In this document: positions 1-8,600 of the stretch, in pieces
Numbering within the stretch: position 1 is the first letter of the stretch
How the letters are laid out: each line of letters opens with the position of its first letter
Assembly: GCA_903834675.1 (NCBI GenBank)
Contig: CAILKC010000778.1
Coordinates: 1-13,113 of the forward strand
Reading direction: 5' to 3'
Source: an uncultured Victivallales bacterium
GTDB lineage: Bacteria > Verrucomicrobiota > Lentisphaeria > Oligosphaerales > JAFGRS01
Length of the DNA: 13,113 bases
Notes under the pieces: generated by a model
Seen by the model: only the letters and a program-made list of their open reading frames with translations
What the model was told of the DNA's origin: nothing
Databases searched by the model: none
Made by a program: the position numbers and the translations under genes

Positions 1-69
1 GACCCGCAGGGGCACGGTTCGCGGTATCTTGAGCCAGACGCGGAGGCAGGCGATACGGCGGAGACCGCC
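1..69. repeat. 69-bp direct repeat, copy 1
   Basis: Bases 1-69 recur without a mismatch at 178-246, so the two copies are offset by 177 bp. The copy starts at the window edge and may extend further left. Its last 18 bases are the start of the 26-bp tandem unit described separately. It lies downstream of the stop codon of the minus-strand repeat protein gene, so it is intergenic. The plus-strand reading frame at 29-361 runs straight through both copies and repeats its own peptide, which is what non-coding repeat DNA gives by chance. Confidence 0.9.
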
Positions 70-131
70 TCCAGGGGGATACGGCGGAGACCGCCTCCAG
101 GAGGATACGGCGGAGACCGCCGGCTCCAGGG
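52..131. repeat. 26-bp tandem repeat, three units, each with a small palindrome
   Basis: Units lie at 52-77, 78-103 and about 104-131. The first two differ at one base near the end, and the third carries a few extra bases after the palindrome. The shared core is GATACGGCGGAGACCGCC. Each core contains a GGCGG-AGA-CCGCC inverted repeat that can fold as a 5-bp stem with a 3-base loop. A fourth core lies at 229-246, at the end of the second 69-bp repeat. The unit resembles intergenic REP-like palindromic elements in general form; I do not recognise the family. There are no unique spacers between units, so this is not a CRISPR array. Confidence 0.85.
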
Positions 132-177
132 GATGGCGTTATCGCGCGCCGCACGGCCTGGAGCCCGCGATGCCAAG

Positions 178-246
178 GACCCGCAGGGGCACGGTTCGCG
201 GTATCTTGAGCCAGACGCGGAGGCAGGCGATACGGCGGAGACCGCC
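178..246. repeat. 69-bp direct repeat, copy 2
   Basis: This is identical to bases 1-69. It begins after a 108-bp interval made of the 26-bp tandem units and a unique stretch (about 133-177), so the region can be read as 1.4 copies of a 177-bp unit. Its right end stops four bases before the stop codon of the neighbouring gene (251-253). An imperfect long inverted repeat spans its left boundary: 165-174 (CCGCGATGCC) pairs with 188-201 (GGCA, a four-base bulge, then TCGCGG). Confidence 0.9.
234..246 (-). terminator. Short GC hairpin just past the stop codon, possible transcript end
   Basis: GGCGG-AGA-CCGCC sits five bases past the TGA stop (253-251) of the minus-strand gene, and three more such hairpins follow in the same direction of transcription. 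No run of T follows any of them on the minus strand, so this is not a canonical intrinsic terminator. The hairpins could instead protect the 3' end of the message from exonucleases, as REP elements do. The placement is suggestive only. Confidence 0.25.
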
Positions 247-250
247 GACA

Positions 251-2536
251 TCAGAAGCCCTTCCGGGACGGCGGGTTGTTCAACCCGGTGGTAACCTGCA
301 GCGCGGTAATACCGCCGCCCGGGTAGCGTCCCAGCAGGATGCGCGTGGCTTCCGCGGATGAATCCGCTTGGACCGTATCCTGTGCCGGTCCCAGGTCGAT
401 CTGCGCCATGAAGGTCTCCTTCACCCGCCCGTCCGTCGCGCGGTACAGGCTAGTCAAATGACTGTCGGGATGGCGCGCTAAGAGCAGGATTCGTGCTGCG
501 CTGGACGTCTTGGCCTGCACGGTGTCGGCGATTGTCTCGCCTTCGCGCGTATTGATCTGGGCGCGGTAGACCGCCTCCTCGGGGATCACGTCGAGCTCAT
601 CCACGCTCACCACGTTGTAGTCCGGGAACCGTAGCAGCAGAATCCGCGCGGCCTCGCCCTTGTCGCGGGCCTCGCAGCCATCCTTGCGGTACGTCCCCTT
701 CAGCGTGACCTCGTACACATCCGGCCGATTCGAACCGAACGCCGAGATGGAGCGCACCCCACCTTCCGGAAAGCGGGCCAGAAACACCTTGCGCGCGGCG
801 GCGGAACTGGCGGCCCAGCAGGTGTCAATCACGTTGCGACCATCCGCGGTGCTGATCCGACCACGGAACTTGCTGATCTTCTCGGCATCGGTGACCAGCG
901 TGACGCCGCCGACGTTACCGGTCGAATAGACAGGCACCAGAATGGCGCGGGCCTCGAGTGCATTCTTGGCGCAGGCGACATCGACGAGGTTACCGGCGCC
1001 GGGGATGGAGATGGCCCCTTGGTAGAGGGCGTAGAGCGGGTCCCGTCCACGAGGACGCAGGTTTGCGACCTTGGCGCCACCATGGCGATCCGCCAGAATC
1101 CGGCGCGCTTCTCCCGGCGAGGCCGCCGGGCAGGTATCGGTTGCCGTACCTTTCTCCAGACTGACAACGCCTTCGTACGGTTCGACAGAGTCGCCCGCTT
1201 GGCTAAACCGTGTGTCCAGAACCCGATGCTGTGGGAACTTGAGGAAAGCCGCCTGAGTCGCGGCGGCGACCGACCTGGCTTCCACCCGCTCAACGAATGG
1301 CTTCGGATCGAGCACCGCCTCGTAAAGGCGGTACTTGTTGTCGTTCGAGTCCTGTGCTATCCGCGCGATCCAGTTGCGCGGATAGCGCTCTACCAGAACC
1401 GCCAGCGCTTCTTTCGCGTCAAACGCCTTCACGTACTCGGTCCCCCTGGCCCGCTGCACGGAGGCAACCCAGGTGAGCAGATCGCGATTGGCGGGGTACA
1501 GCCCCAGCCGATTGATGACCGCACCACGATGGCGCTCAACCAGAATCTCACTGGCGTCGTCCGAACTCAGAGCCCAACACGTATCCTCAATGTTCTCCTT
1601 GTCCGGCGTACGTAGCCCGCCAAGATAAGGCATGTAGCCAGCCTTGAGCGCATCCGGGACGTAGAGAGTGGTCACCAGCCTCGTCCCCGGATGCCTGCTC
1701 TCGAAGGCCGTGCGTGCCTCGCGCATGCTCGACGCCCGGCAGGTATCCGCGATGGTCGTGTTCTCCAAGGTCTGGATGGTGCAGCGGTAGACATCGAAGA
1801 TCGCATTGGTGACCGTGTGGAAGGTGACCCACACTTGGGCGCTTACCAGGGGGGTGCTAAGGCTGTAGGCAGTGGGCAGTTTTCCACCCGTCCCGAGCGC
1901 CTCGACGGCCTCTTTGAGCGCATCCAGGCGCAGGTTGACGCTGCCGGAGCCAGTGAATAGCCTCAAGTCGGCGGGGGCCGCGGTCGTCATGCTGGCGGTG
2001 CCCGTGCCGCTGACGTTGGCCAGGGTGGTACTGCCACCCGCGGGTAACTCCTGGCTGCTCGCGTAGGTCGGGATCAGCTGCGTCAGCAGGGTCCGGTCCG
2101 GACGCTTGAGGCTCACCGTCGTGCTGTAGGTCACGCTGATGCTCTGCGCGTTCTTAGTGTCCGGGTTCTGCACATCGAGAGTACCCGTGATCGTGGCTGT
2201 CACCCTCATGTCGACCTGCACCAAGGACGAGCCGCTGTCCAAATGGTGCTGTTTCACCGCGATCATTCGCTCCCAGGCTGGAGCCGTGGGCGAGATGACG
2301 AAATGCTGCTCGATGATGCTGTCCGCGGCCAGTCCCAAGGGACAGAGCGCCAGGGCCAGCGCCAGGGCCAGCGTCCAGAAGCTGGCGTACCGACGGGGGA
2401 GGCTCTTGCAGCCCCCCCCGAACGGCTCGCCGGGAATCCGCGCCGGAGCGGCACGGCGGCTCAGATGGACTGCGCCGCCTCCCGCATCTGGCCGCGGTTG
2501 TGCGGTGGATCTCGGGCGATAGCATTGGGTTGGCAT
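251..2536 (-). CDS. Exported choice-of-anchor E protein with ten ~51-residue tandem repeats
   Basis: The function is unknown. Residues are numbered from the most upstream in-frame start, GTG at 2614. A hydrophobic signal segment (about residues 71-97, ending GLA-ADS) predicts export. Residues 98-270 match my memory of the choice-of-anchor E domain (a tryptophan near the front, paired TATITGTL and TYSTTVSL strands, then ADLRLFTGSG). Residues 276-776 are ten repeats of a strand-helix-strand-like unit. The protein ends in a polar tail (NNPPSRKGF) with no sorting motif or membrane helix. The start is uncertain. GTG at 2614 overlaps the upstream stop by four bases but has no usable ribosome binding site. 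ATG at 2602 is weak. ATG at 2536 has AAGAGG ten bases upstream and is my choice, although it leaves about 44 Arg-rich residues before the signal core. It is probably co-transcribed with the giant C25 gene upstream. Confidence 0.8.
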   Translation of the reverse strand: MPTQCYRPRSTAQPRPDAGGGAVHLSRRAAPARIPGEPFGGGCKSLPRRYASFWTLALALALALCPLGLAADSIIEQHFVISPTAPAWERMIAVKQHHLDSGSSLVQVDMRVTATITGTLDVQNPDTKNAQSISVTYSTTVSLKRPDRTLLTQLIPTYASSQELPAGGSTTLANVSGTGTASMTTAAPADLRLFTGSGSVNLRLDALKEAVEALGTGGKLPTAYSLSTPLVSAQVWVTFHTVTNAIFDVYRCTIQTLENTTIADTCRASSMREARTAFESRHPGTRLVTTLYVPDALKAGYMPYLGGLRTPDKENIEDTCWALSSDDASEILVERHRGAVINRLGLYPANRDLLTWVASVQRARGTEYVKAFDAKEALAVLVERYPRNWIARIAQDSNDNKYRLYEAVLDPKPFVERVEARSVAAATQAAFLKFPQHRVLDTRFSQAGDSVEPYEGVVSLEKGTATDTCPAASPGEARRILADRHGGAKVANLRPRGRDPLYALYQGAISIPGAGNLVDVACAKNALEARAILVPVYSTGNVGGVTLVTDAEKISKFRGRISTADGRNVIDTCWAASSAAARKVFLARFPEGGVRSISAFGSNRPDVYEVTLKGTYRKDGCEARDKGEAARILLLRFPDYNVVSVDELDVIPEEAVYRAQINTREGETIADTVQAKTSSAARILLLARHPDSHLTSLYRATDGRVKETFMAQIDLGPAQDTVQADSSAEATRILLGRYPGGGITALQVTTGLNNPPSRKGF
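287..1789 (-). repeat. Ten tandem ~51-residue protein repeats with a Cys/Val switch position
   Basis: The units begin near residues 276, 328, 381, 430, 480, 530, 582, 634, 682 and 734 (counted from GTG 2614). The shared pattern is a strand (YRAQI-like), a turn, D-T-[C/V]-x-A, then a helix (S-x-x-E-A-R-x-I-L-x-x-R-[YFH]-P) and a strand (x-V-x-x-L). Anchored on the E-A position of the helix, the residue seven before it falls at 292, 346, 395, 444, 495, 547, 599, 647, 699 and 748, a spacing of 48-54. It is Cys in units 1, 2, 5, 7 and 8 and Val in 3, 4, 9 and 10. Unit 6 has Ala there with Cys next to it. The copies are well diverged, so the array is old. I cannot name a family. Single units resemble small stand-alone beta-alpha-beta proteins. 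Confidence 0.8.
1805..2323 (-). other. Choice-of-anchor E-like beta domain
   Basis: Residues about 98-270 of the repeat protein, directly after the signal peptide. The visible features are W114 early, alternating Thr/Val strands (VTATITGTLDV, SVTYSTTVSL), a PD turn after the second strand, a Gly/Thr-rich hairpin, and ADLRLFTGSGSVNL followed by a final VWVTF strand. Choice-of-anchor domains are so named because they occur in front of different C-terminal anchors (PEP-CTERM, LPXTG, type IX). Here the domain is followed by the ten-unit repeat and no known anchor. The assignment is from remembered family pattern and needs a profile search. Confidence 0.55.
2324..2404 (-). other. Signal peptide of the repeat protein
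   Basis: Residues 71-97 have a basic front (PRRY), a hydrophobic core of Leu-Ala pairs and a plausible signal peptidase I site (GLA-A). A cysteine occurs in the sequence LALC, but the residue before it is Leu, so it is not a proper lipobox. The segment lies well inside the open frame, which shows that the true start must be downstream of, or that a long n-region follows, any of the available start codons. Confidence 0.7.
2347..2370 (-). repeat. 12-bp tandem repeat encoding the signal-peptide core
   Basis: GCGCCAGGGCCA (plus strand) occurs twice head to tail at 2347-2358 and 2359-2370, and a third degenerate copy begins at 2371. It encodes the Leu-Ala repeat of the signal peptide. Because the unit is 12 bp, gain or loss of a copy would keep the frame and change the hydrophobic core by four residues. 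Confidence 0.7.
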
Positions 2537-2546
2537 ATATAGGGTA

Positions 2547-2552
2547 CCTCTT
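2547..2552 (-). promoter_or_regulatory. Candidate ribosome binding site for ATG at 2536
   Basis: AAGAGG on the minus strand ends ten bases before ATG 2536. Immediately upstream (2554-2564) is a perfect CCGCC-A-GGCGG inverted repeat that could fold next to this site and modulate its access. The spacing is a little long. No comparable site is correctly spaced for GTG 2614. Confidence 0.35.
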
Positions 2553-2610
2553 ACCGCCTGGCGGCTTGACGGCTGATCTTCGCGGCTGAGCCATTCATTC
2601 ATACGGAGGC

Positions 2611-5600
2611 TCACAGTCCCTTACGATGCACCCGCAGCGCCGGGTCCCCGAGCAGGTTGTAGACCGTTCGTGGATCGAGTTCCGCGGCGCCGGAGCCCGC
2701 GGGCGGCACGTAGCTGCGGAGAGTGGCCAGGATAGCGTCGCCCAGACGGTCGCGGGCGCCGGCGAAAACCTCGGTGTAGACCTGTTGCGTCAGAGCGCTG
2801 GAGACCTCGTTGTAGGACAGCGCCGAGGGGGACCAGACGGCGACGGCGCCACCCGAGGGCAGCAGCAGCAAGCGCTCGGCCAGGCAGTCGTAGCCGGGGA
2901 TTTCAAAGCGTCCAATGACGCAGGAGGCGGCCACCAGGACCGTGGGACGTCCGCCGTTGGCCAGGCCGGTGAGGTCAGCCGTGGTCAGCACCCCCGAGAG
3001 GCTGAGCCGGTCCATCCCGCCGTGGCCCGTCCAGCTCGTGACGCAGGCGCCGAAGCGGAGGCTCTTGAGCAGCAGTTCACGCCCCTGGGCCAGGGTGAGA
3101 TCGGCCAGGAAAACGCGCTTGACCGTGAGGCCATTGAGCGGTCCGGCCAGCAGGCGTTTGCCTTCGCCGGTAAAGTCGCCGCCCTCGTCCGGGCGGTCCG
3201 CCGCCACCACCGCGTCAAAGGCCCAGGAGCGGGGGGCCGCGGTCTCGTAGGCGACGATCTTGCTGATCGCGGTGGTGAGTTCAGCCGCGGTCATCACCGG
3301 CAAGCGCCCGATGGCGAGGTCCGGGATCCCGTCGCCGCCGGTCAGGTCGGCAAAGGCATTGTCCGAGGCGAACAAGCCGAAGGTGGTATGCGTCAGCAGC
3401 GGCGGCATGAGGTTATCGTTCAGGCCTTTGAGGTTGCGGTAATCGTAGGTGCCGTCACCGGCCAGGACGACGTAGCGCGGCGGCTCGCTCCAGTTGGCCG
3501 CGGCCCAGCGCAGGAAGGCGGTCACAGCGCCGGGCTCGGTCAGCCCCTCGTTGAACTCATTGTAGACGTCGGTCAGGCTGGCCACCCGCGAGGGCAGCCC
3601 CTGGGCGCTGCGGTAAGCGGCCAGAGACTGCGCCGCGGTCACCAACTCCGGCGGGGCGATAATGAGGTGCGCCGCCACCACCGTCGGTGAACGCAGTCCC
3701 GAGGGCAGCACCAGGGTGCCGCTCAGACGTTCGGCCGCGCCCGGCAGCAGGCTGACGTAGCGGCTCGCGCCCGGCGCCGCGGTGAAGCTGAGGGTGTAGC
3801 CGCCCTTGCCATCGGCCGCGACCGTCGCCCCAGACACCGGCGCCAGACGGGCCGGATCACTGATGTCGAAGAGCAGGACCCCGGCAGAGGTGAAGCCGCC
3901 GACCACCACGCTGGCGCCACCGCTGACGCCGAAGACCAGGCTATTGCCCGAGGCCACGTAGCGCCGCGGGTAGCTCACCTCGACCCAGTCCAGGTAGGAG
4001 CGCGAGGCAGCGCCGGTTGAGCCGGCCGGCGCAAGGGCCCGCACCACGACCGTATTTAGCCCGGCCTGCAGGCCCTTGGCGTCCAGGGTAAAGCTCGCCT
4101 CGTGCGCCACCAGGCCATCCCAGCGACTCGAGCCCAAGCGCGTCCCTTTGACCTCGACTGCGGTCTCGTGGTCAAACTCCGCCACAGTATCGTTGCCGCC
4201 ATGCAGACGCACGGTCACGGTCGCCAGGCCGCCGTCCGTGGCCAGCCCGGGCAAGTCAAACACCACGCTGCGCGTCATAAATGCCTCAGCGTCCGAGCGC
4301 AGGAGGCCCCAGAGCCAGAGGCCGTCTTCCACGGCGGCCAAGAGGTCCGGCCTGGATTCGAGATCCTCTTCACGGTGAACCCGTTCGGCAAAGCTGCCGA
4401 GCGGGGCGCCGGTCGCGGCGCCGACGCTGGCCGGCGCGACCACGACACCCGTCCCGGGTTTCAGCCAATAGACATTGCCGACGCTGTAGGGCGAACTGTA
4501 GGCGCGACCGTAGAAGTAGAGCCCGGCGCCGTCGGTCGCCGCAGCGTACGCGACGGGGGTGCCCTGACAAGAGAGCTCGAACTGCTGCGCCACCAGCGCC
4601 GCCCGCACCTCGGCAACCGTGCTGCCCAGGCCGGTCGCGATGGCCTCGGCGGAGAGGTACTTGAGGCCCTCGGTGGCGACCTTAATCCGCATCCTCGAGG
4701 TCAGGCCGACCAGCGCCTTCGAACCCGTGACAGAGGTTTCCGCGGCCTTCATAGCGGCCTTGGTGGCGGCGCTCTCCAGCTCGCTTTCGCGGGCTTCGCC
4801 GCGGGCGGTCTTGAGCGGGTCAATCGCATGCGGCCAGGCGCCCAGCAGCAGGTCGGCGGGGCGCTGCCCAGCGGCCGCCAGCGGCTCGGCGACGGCGCTG
4901 GCGGGGCCATCCGGGCTGGCCACCGAGACCACCCCGACCACGGTCGGCAGCAGCACTTCAAACGGCCCATAGCGCCGGGAGCTACCATCAACCTGCAACT
5001 CTTCGACCAGGTAGCGGCAGCGCCGTCCCGGCGCCGCCTCCGCATCGAGGGCGCGGTAGACTCCGCCCTGGGCTTCACCCACGGCGGACAACTCTTCTTT
5101 AGTGACGCGCGTGAGCGTCTCCGCCCCAGCGTCTTCGCGGTAGAGGCTGAAGGCGAGCGAGCCGACTTCGGAGACGGTCTCCCACTGGATGACGAGGCCG
5201 GTGGTCTCGCGCACCGCGCAGAACCTCCCGATCACCGCCACTGTGGCGACCCCGGTCCAACTGTCGAGGAAGTCGCGAGTGGAGACCCCCCAACTGGCCG
5301 GCAGGGTCACCGCAATCATATCCATGCCATTGGCATTGCCGTCGCGGTCGGTGACGCTCGTAGAGACCGGCGGGTTCACCTCCAAGATCAGGTACATGTC
5401 TCCCTCCACACCCGGCACCCCGGTGAAGGAATAGGCGCCGGTGGTGCTGCTAACCCGAGTGACGACCAGCAGATCCCCGCCGTCGACGCTGCCATTGCCA
5501 TTCACGTCGAGCACCAACTGGACCGTGACCCCGCCCCAGGCGAGGTCGTTGACGTCGATGACGCCCAGCTTGCCGGCATCGCGCAGTGTCCGGCCGGCGA

Positions 5601-8600
5601 TGGAACCCGCGCCGAACTCGTCGAAGATGTAACCGGTGCCGTCCTCCGCCTGGCCAAGGGTGATCGCCGAGATCACATCATTGCCCAGGGTGCCGCGAGG
5701 GCTGCCGCCGACCGTACCGACCGTATCGAGGAGGTCGGTGTAACCAGCGGGCTGGGTCTCAGTGATGATATAGGTGCCTGGCCGCAGGAGAGCGAAACTG
5801 TACGTGCCAGCGGCGGCGGTGGTGGTCGAGCGGCTGACCGGGTTCCCCCGGTCGTTGGTGCCGGTCAGGGTCAGGGTCACCCCGGCAATGCCGCGATGCA
5901 CGCCGCTCGGGAACACGCCGTTGTTGCTCCAGTCGTTGTAGACCGTGCCTGCCAGGCTGTTGGCCAGGAGCTCGCCGAAGTTGTAGCCGGTACCGGTGTC
6001 GGAAGCGCTGTCCTGTGGGATCACGAAGGCGCTGATGGTCTGGCTGTCGGCGACGCTGGTGTTGTTGACCGTGCCGGTCCACGGCGTGCCGGTGGTTTCC
6101 TTGCCGTCGAGGTAGACGGGGGGCTGGGTCTCGGTGAGGGTGTAGCCGGTGGCATCGCTGGGCCGTAGGTCGGTGAAGGCGTAGGCACCGTTCACGTCGG
6201 TGGTCGTCGTCGTGGTGATGTCGGTGGCGACCGCAGCGCCCAGGTGGTTGAGGCCGCTGAGAGTGATGGTGACGTCCGAGATGGCCATTTCGCCAGCGTC
6301 CTTCACGCCGTCGTTGTCGGCGTCGCGGTAGACATAGCCGTTGATGGCGTGGGTGTAGAGGGTGGTGGTCACCTCGTTGGAGGCCAGCGCGTAATTGTTG
6401 AGGTTGTGGCTCTGGGTCACGTCGGGGTCCGGATCGCTGGCGCCGGTGCGCTCATCGGCGTTCGTTCCCGGGGTGCTGGTCCAGAACACCGCCGCGTGGT
6501 TCTTGATTTCCTCCGCCGGGATCGCGCTGGCGCTCAACTGGCCCTTGACCTGGATGGTGACGCTGCGGCCCTTGGACAGGTTGAAGGGCGCCACCTGGCT
6601 CAGAACGCCGCCGACAATCTGGAAACTCGCCGTGGTTAGCGGCGTGAAGACGAGAGTCTGCGCCCAAGTGACCGGGGAGGTATTCAGGATGGTGACCGCA
6701 GCGCTGAGCTCGAAGGCTTTACCGGCGCCCGCCGTGCCCTCGGTTACCTGGACGGTGGCCCCGCGGTAGAACTCGGCGGCAAGGTCGAAGTCGGCGGCGC
6801 GGGACAAGGTCGCCGTGCCGGCGAGGCTGTCCACGACGTAGACGCCGTTTTGTTCCGGCGTGGCCGTCTGGTCTTTCACCAGAACGCGGTTGCCCAGCGC
6901 GAGGGTGATGTCGTCGATGACGAGAAGGCCACCGCTGAGGGCGACGCCGGAGATCTGGTTCGCATCGAAATCGCTGCCGATGGAAGCCGTGGTGGCGACC
7001 CGGACCGTGGCGCCGCCGACGGCGCTATTGCTGACGGCGTGGACCGTTGCCGATTCGAGTTTCGCCGACAGGGTATCGCTCAGGGTCACGTCGTAAGCGG
7101 CATAGTCGCTGGCGGCGGCGCCGTTGGTGATGGTGATGCTGTAGATGACCCAGTCGTGGGCGTCAGCCGCGGCGAGGTCGACGGCTTTGCTGATGGCCAG
7201 GGTGGGCTCGACGAGGGTCACCACGGGGTTGTTAGCGGGGGTGCTGTCGGTCTTGGTGACCGTCGTGCTGTCGTTCGGGTTGGTGAAGGTCAGCGTGGCG
7301 GTATTGGCAAGGACCGACTTAGCGAGCCCGACATTGCGCACCGTGGCCAGCAGGCGGAGAACGAAGCGGTTGTTGGCGCTGTTGTTGTCAAAGGTGACGG
7401 TGGTATCGCCGAAGGAGAAGGTCACGGTAACCGCCCCATTCTGCGCCGGGGGCGGGCTGGCCAGGGTGGCCGTGCCAGCGAAAGCGGCGCTCAGGAGCGT
7501 GCTCTGCCCGGCTCCGCTCCCGGTGGCCGTGATGATCTGGCAACTGTCGTAGCGCAGCCCCTTAGGCAGGACATCAAGCACGGTCAGGTCCTCGGTCACG
7601 CCCTCGGGGAGCGTCACCAGGATATCGTAGGTCACCTGTTCGCCGATCACCACATCCGTGCCGCTGGTGGAGAGGACCGAGGTGGCATCGGCGGTAGCGG
7701 CGCCGTTCTTGAAGGACTTGTCAAGACTCGGTTCGCCCAGGGTGAAGGTGCCGCTGCTGGCCGTAGTGTGATAACTGTTCGCCCCCAGTGCGTCGCCGGT
7801 GCGCTCGCCGGTGACCGTGCCCGGCAGGCTGGTGTAGGTCAGGCTGGCGCTGTTGGCGATGATCTTCAGGGCCGGGGCGCTCTGCTTGACCCGCGCCGTG
7901 ATGCGCAGGACCGCAGTATGCCCGGGCCGCAACTGATCCACGGCGGCGGTGACCACGCTGGCGGTGCTGGCGGTGGTTACGAGAGTAGCATAGTCGCCGG
8001 TGGGCTGAGTCTGCCAGGCCACCTTGTCGCTGAAGTGGATGGGGTCGGGGGACTCCACCAATTCCAGGCTCGTATCGAGGGTATCGGTGACGATCAGGTC
8101 GTAGGCGGTGGAGGTATTGGCGGCACTGCTGTTGGTGATGGTGACCTCATAGACCACGGGGTCGCCGGCGTCGGCGCCGGCGGTGATCACGGTCTTGGTC
8201 AGGGTCAGCGACGGTTCCTGGAGGGTCACGGTCTGGGTCGAGGCCGCGGTGGTGGTGCCGAGGGCGGTGCTGACCGCGACGGCGCTGTTCTGGCGCGTGG
8301 TGCCGACGCTGTTGCCGACGATATTCATGGCCACTAGTTGGTACTCGATCACAAAGGTCTTGGTGCCGAGGCCGACGGCGCCGGGGGCGACGATGTTGGT
8401 AAGAGCGAAGACGAGGTTGCCCCCGCCGGTCGCACCGGAGGTGCCGTTCGTAAAGTGGCCACCCGCAATGGTCTGCCCGTTGCTGTAGGCGGCGCCACCG
8501 ACGTTGGCGGTCACGAGGTCCGTGGAGATGAACGTGGCGGTGGCCGCGACGTACTGGAGTCCGGTCGGCACCGTGTCTGTGATGGTCATATCCCCCGTGG

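Noticed and set aside
52..246. CRISPR-like array
   Set aside because: The 26-bp units abut with no unique spacers, and the units are GC palindromes. No cas gene is present.
29..361. Plus-strand frame of 110 codons at the left edge
   Set aside because: It runs through the 69-bp direct repeats, repeats its own peptide, and overlaps the C-terminal end of the minus-strand gene.
2340..2350. Lipoprotein lipobox at LALC in the repeat protein
   Set aside because: The residue before the cysteine is Leu, where Gly, Ala or Ser is needed. The GLA-ADS signal peptidase I site fits better.
2537..2610. Promoter for the second gene (TATATA near 2538)
   Set aside because: No matching -35 element lies at a normal spacing, and the gene is close enough to its upstream neighbour for co-transcription.
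2611..2640. C-terminal sorting signal (PEP-CTERM, LPXTG, type IX) on the giant protein
   Set aside because: The protein stops five residues after the C25 closing motif. No hydrophobic tail or sorting domain is present.
2626..3690. Plus-strand open frame of 354 codons opposite the C25 domain
   Set aside because: The opposite strand encodes a well-conserved peptidase with its catalytic motifs. This frame has no recognisable motif.
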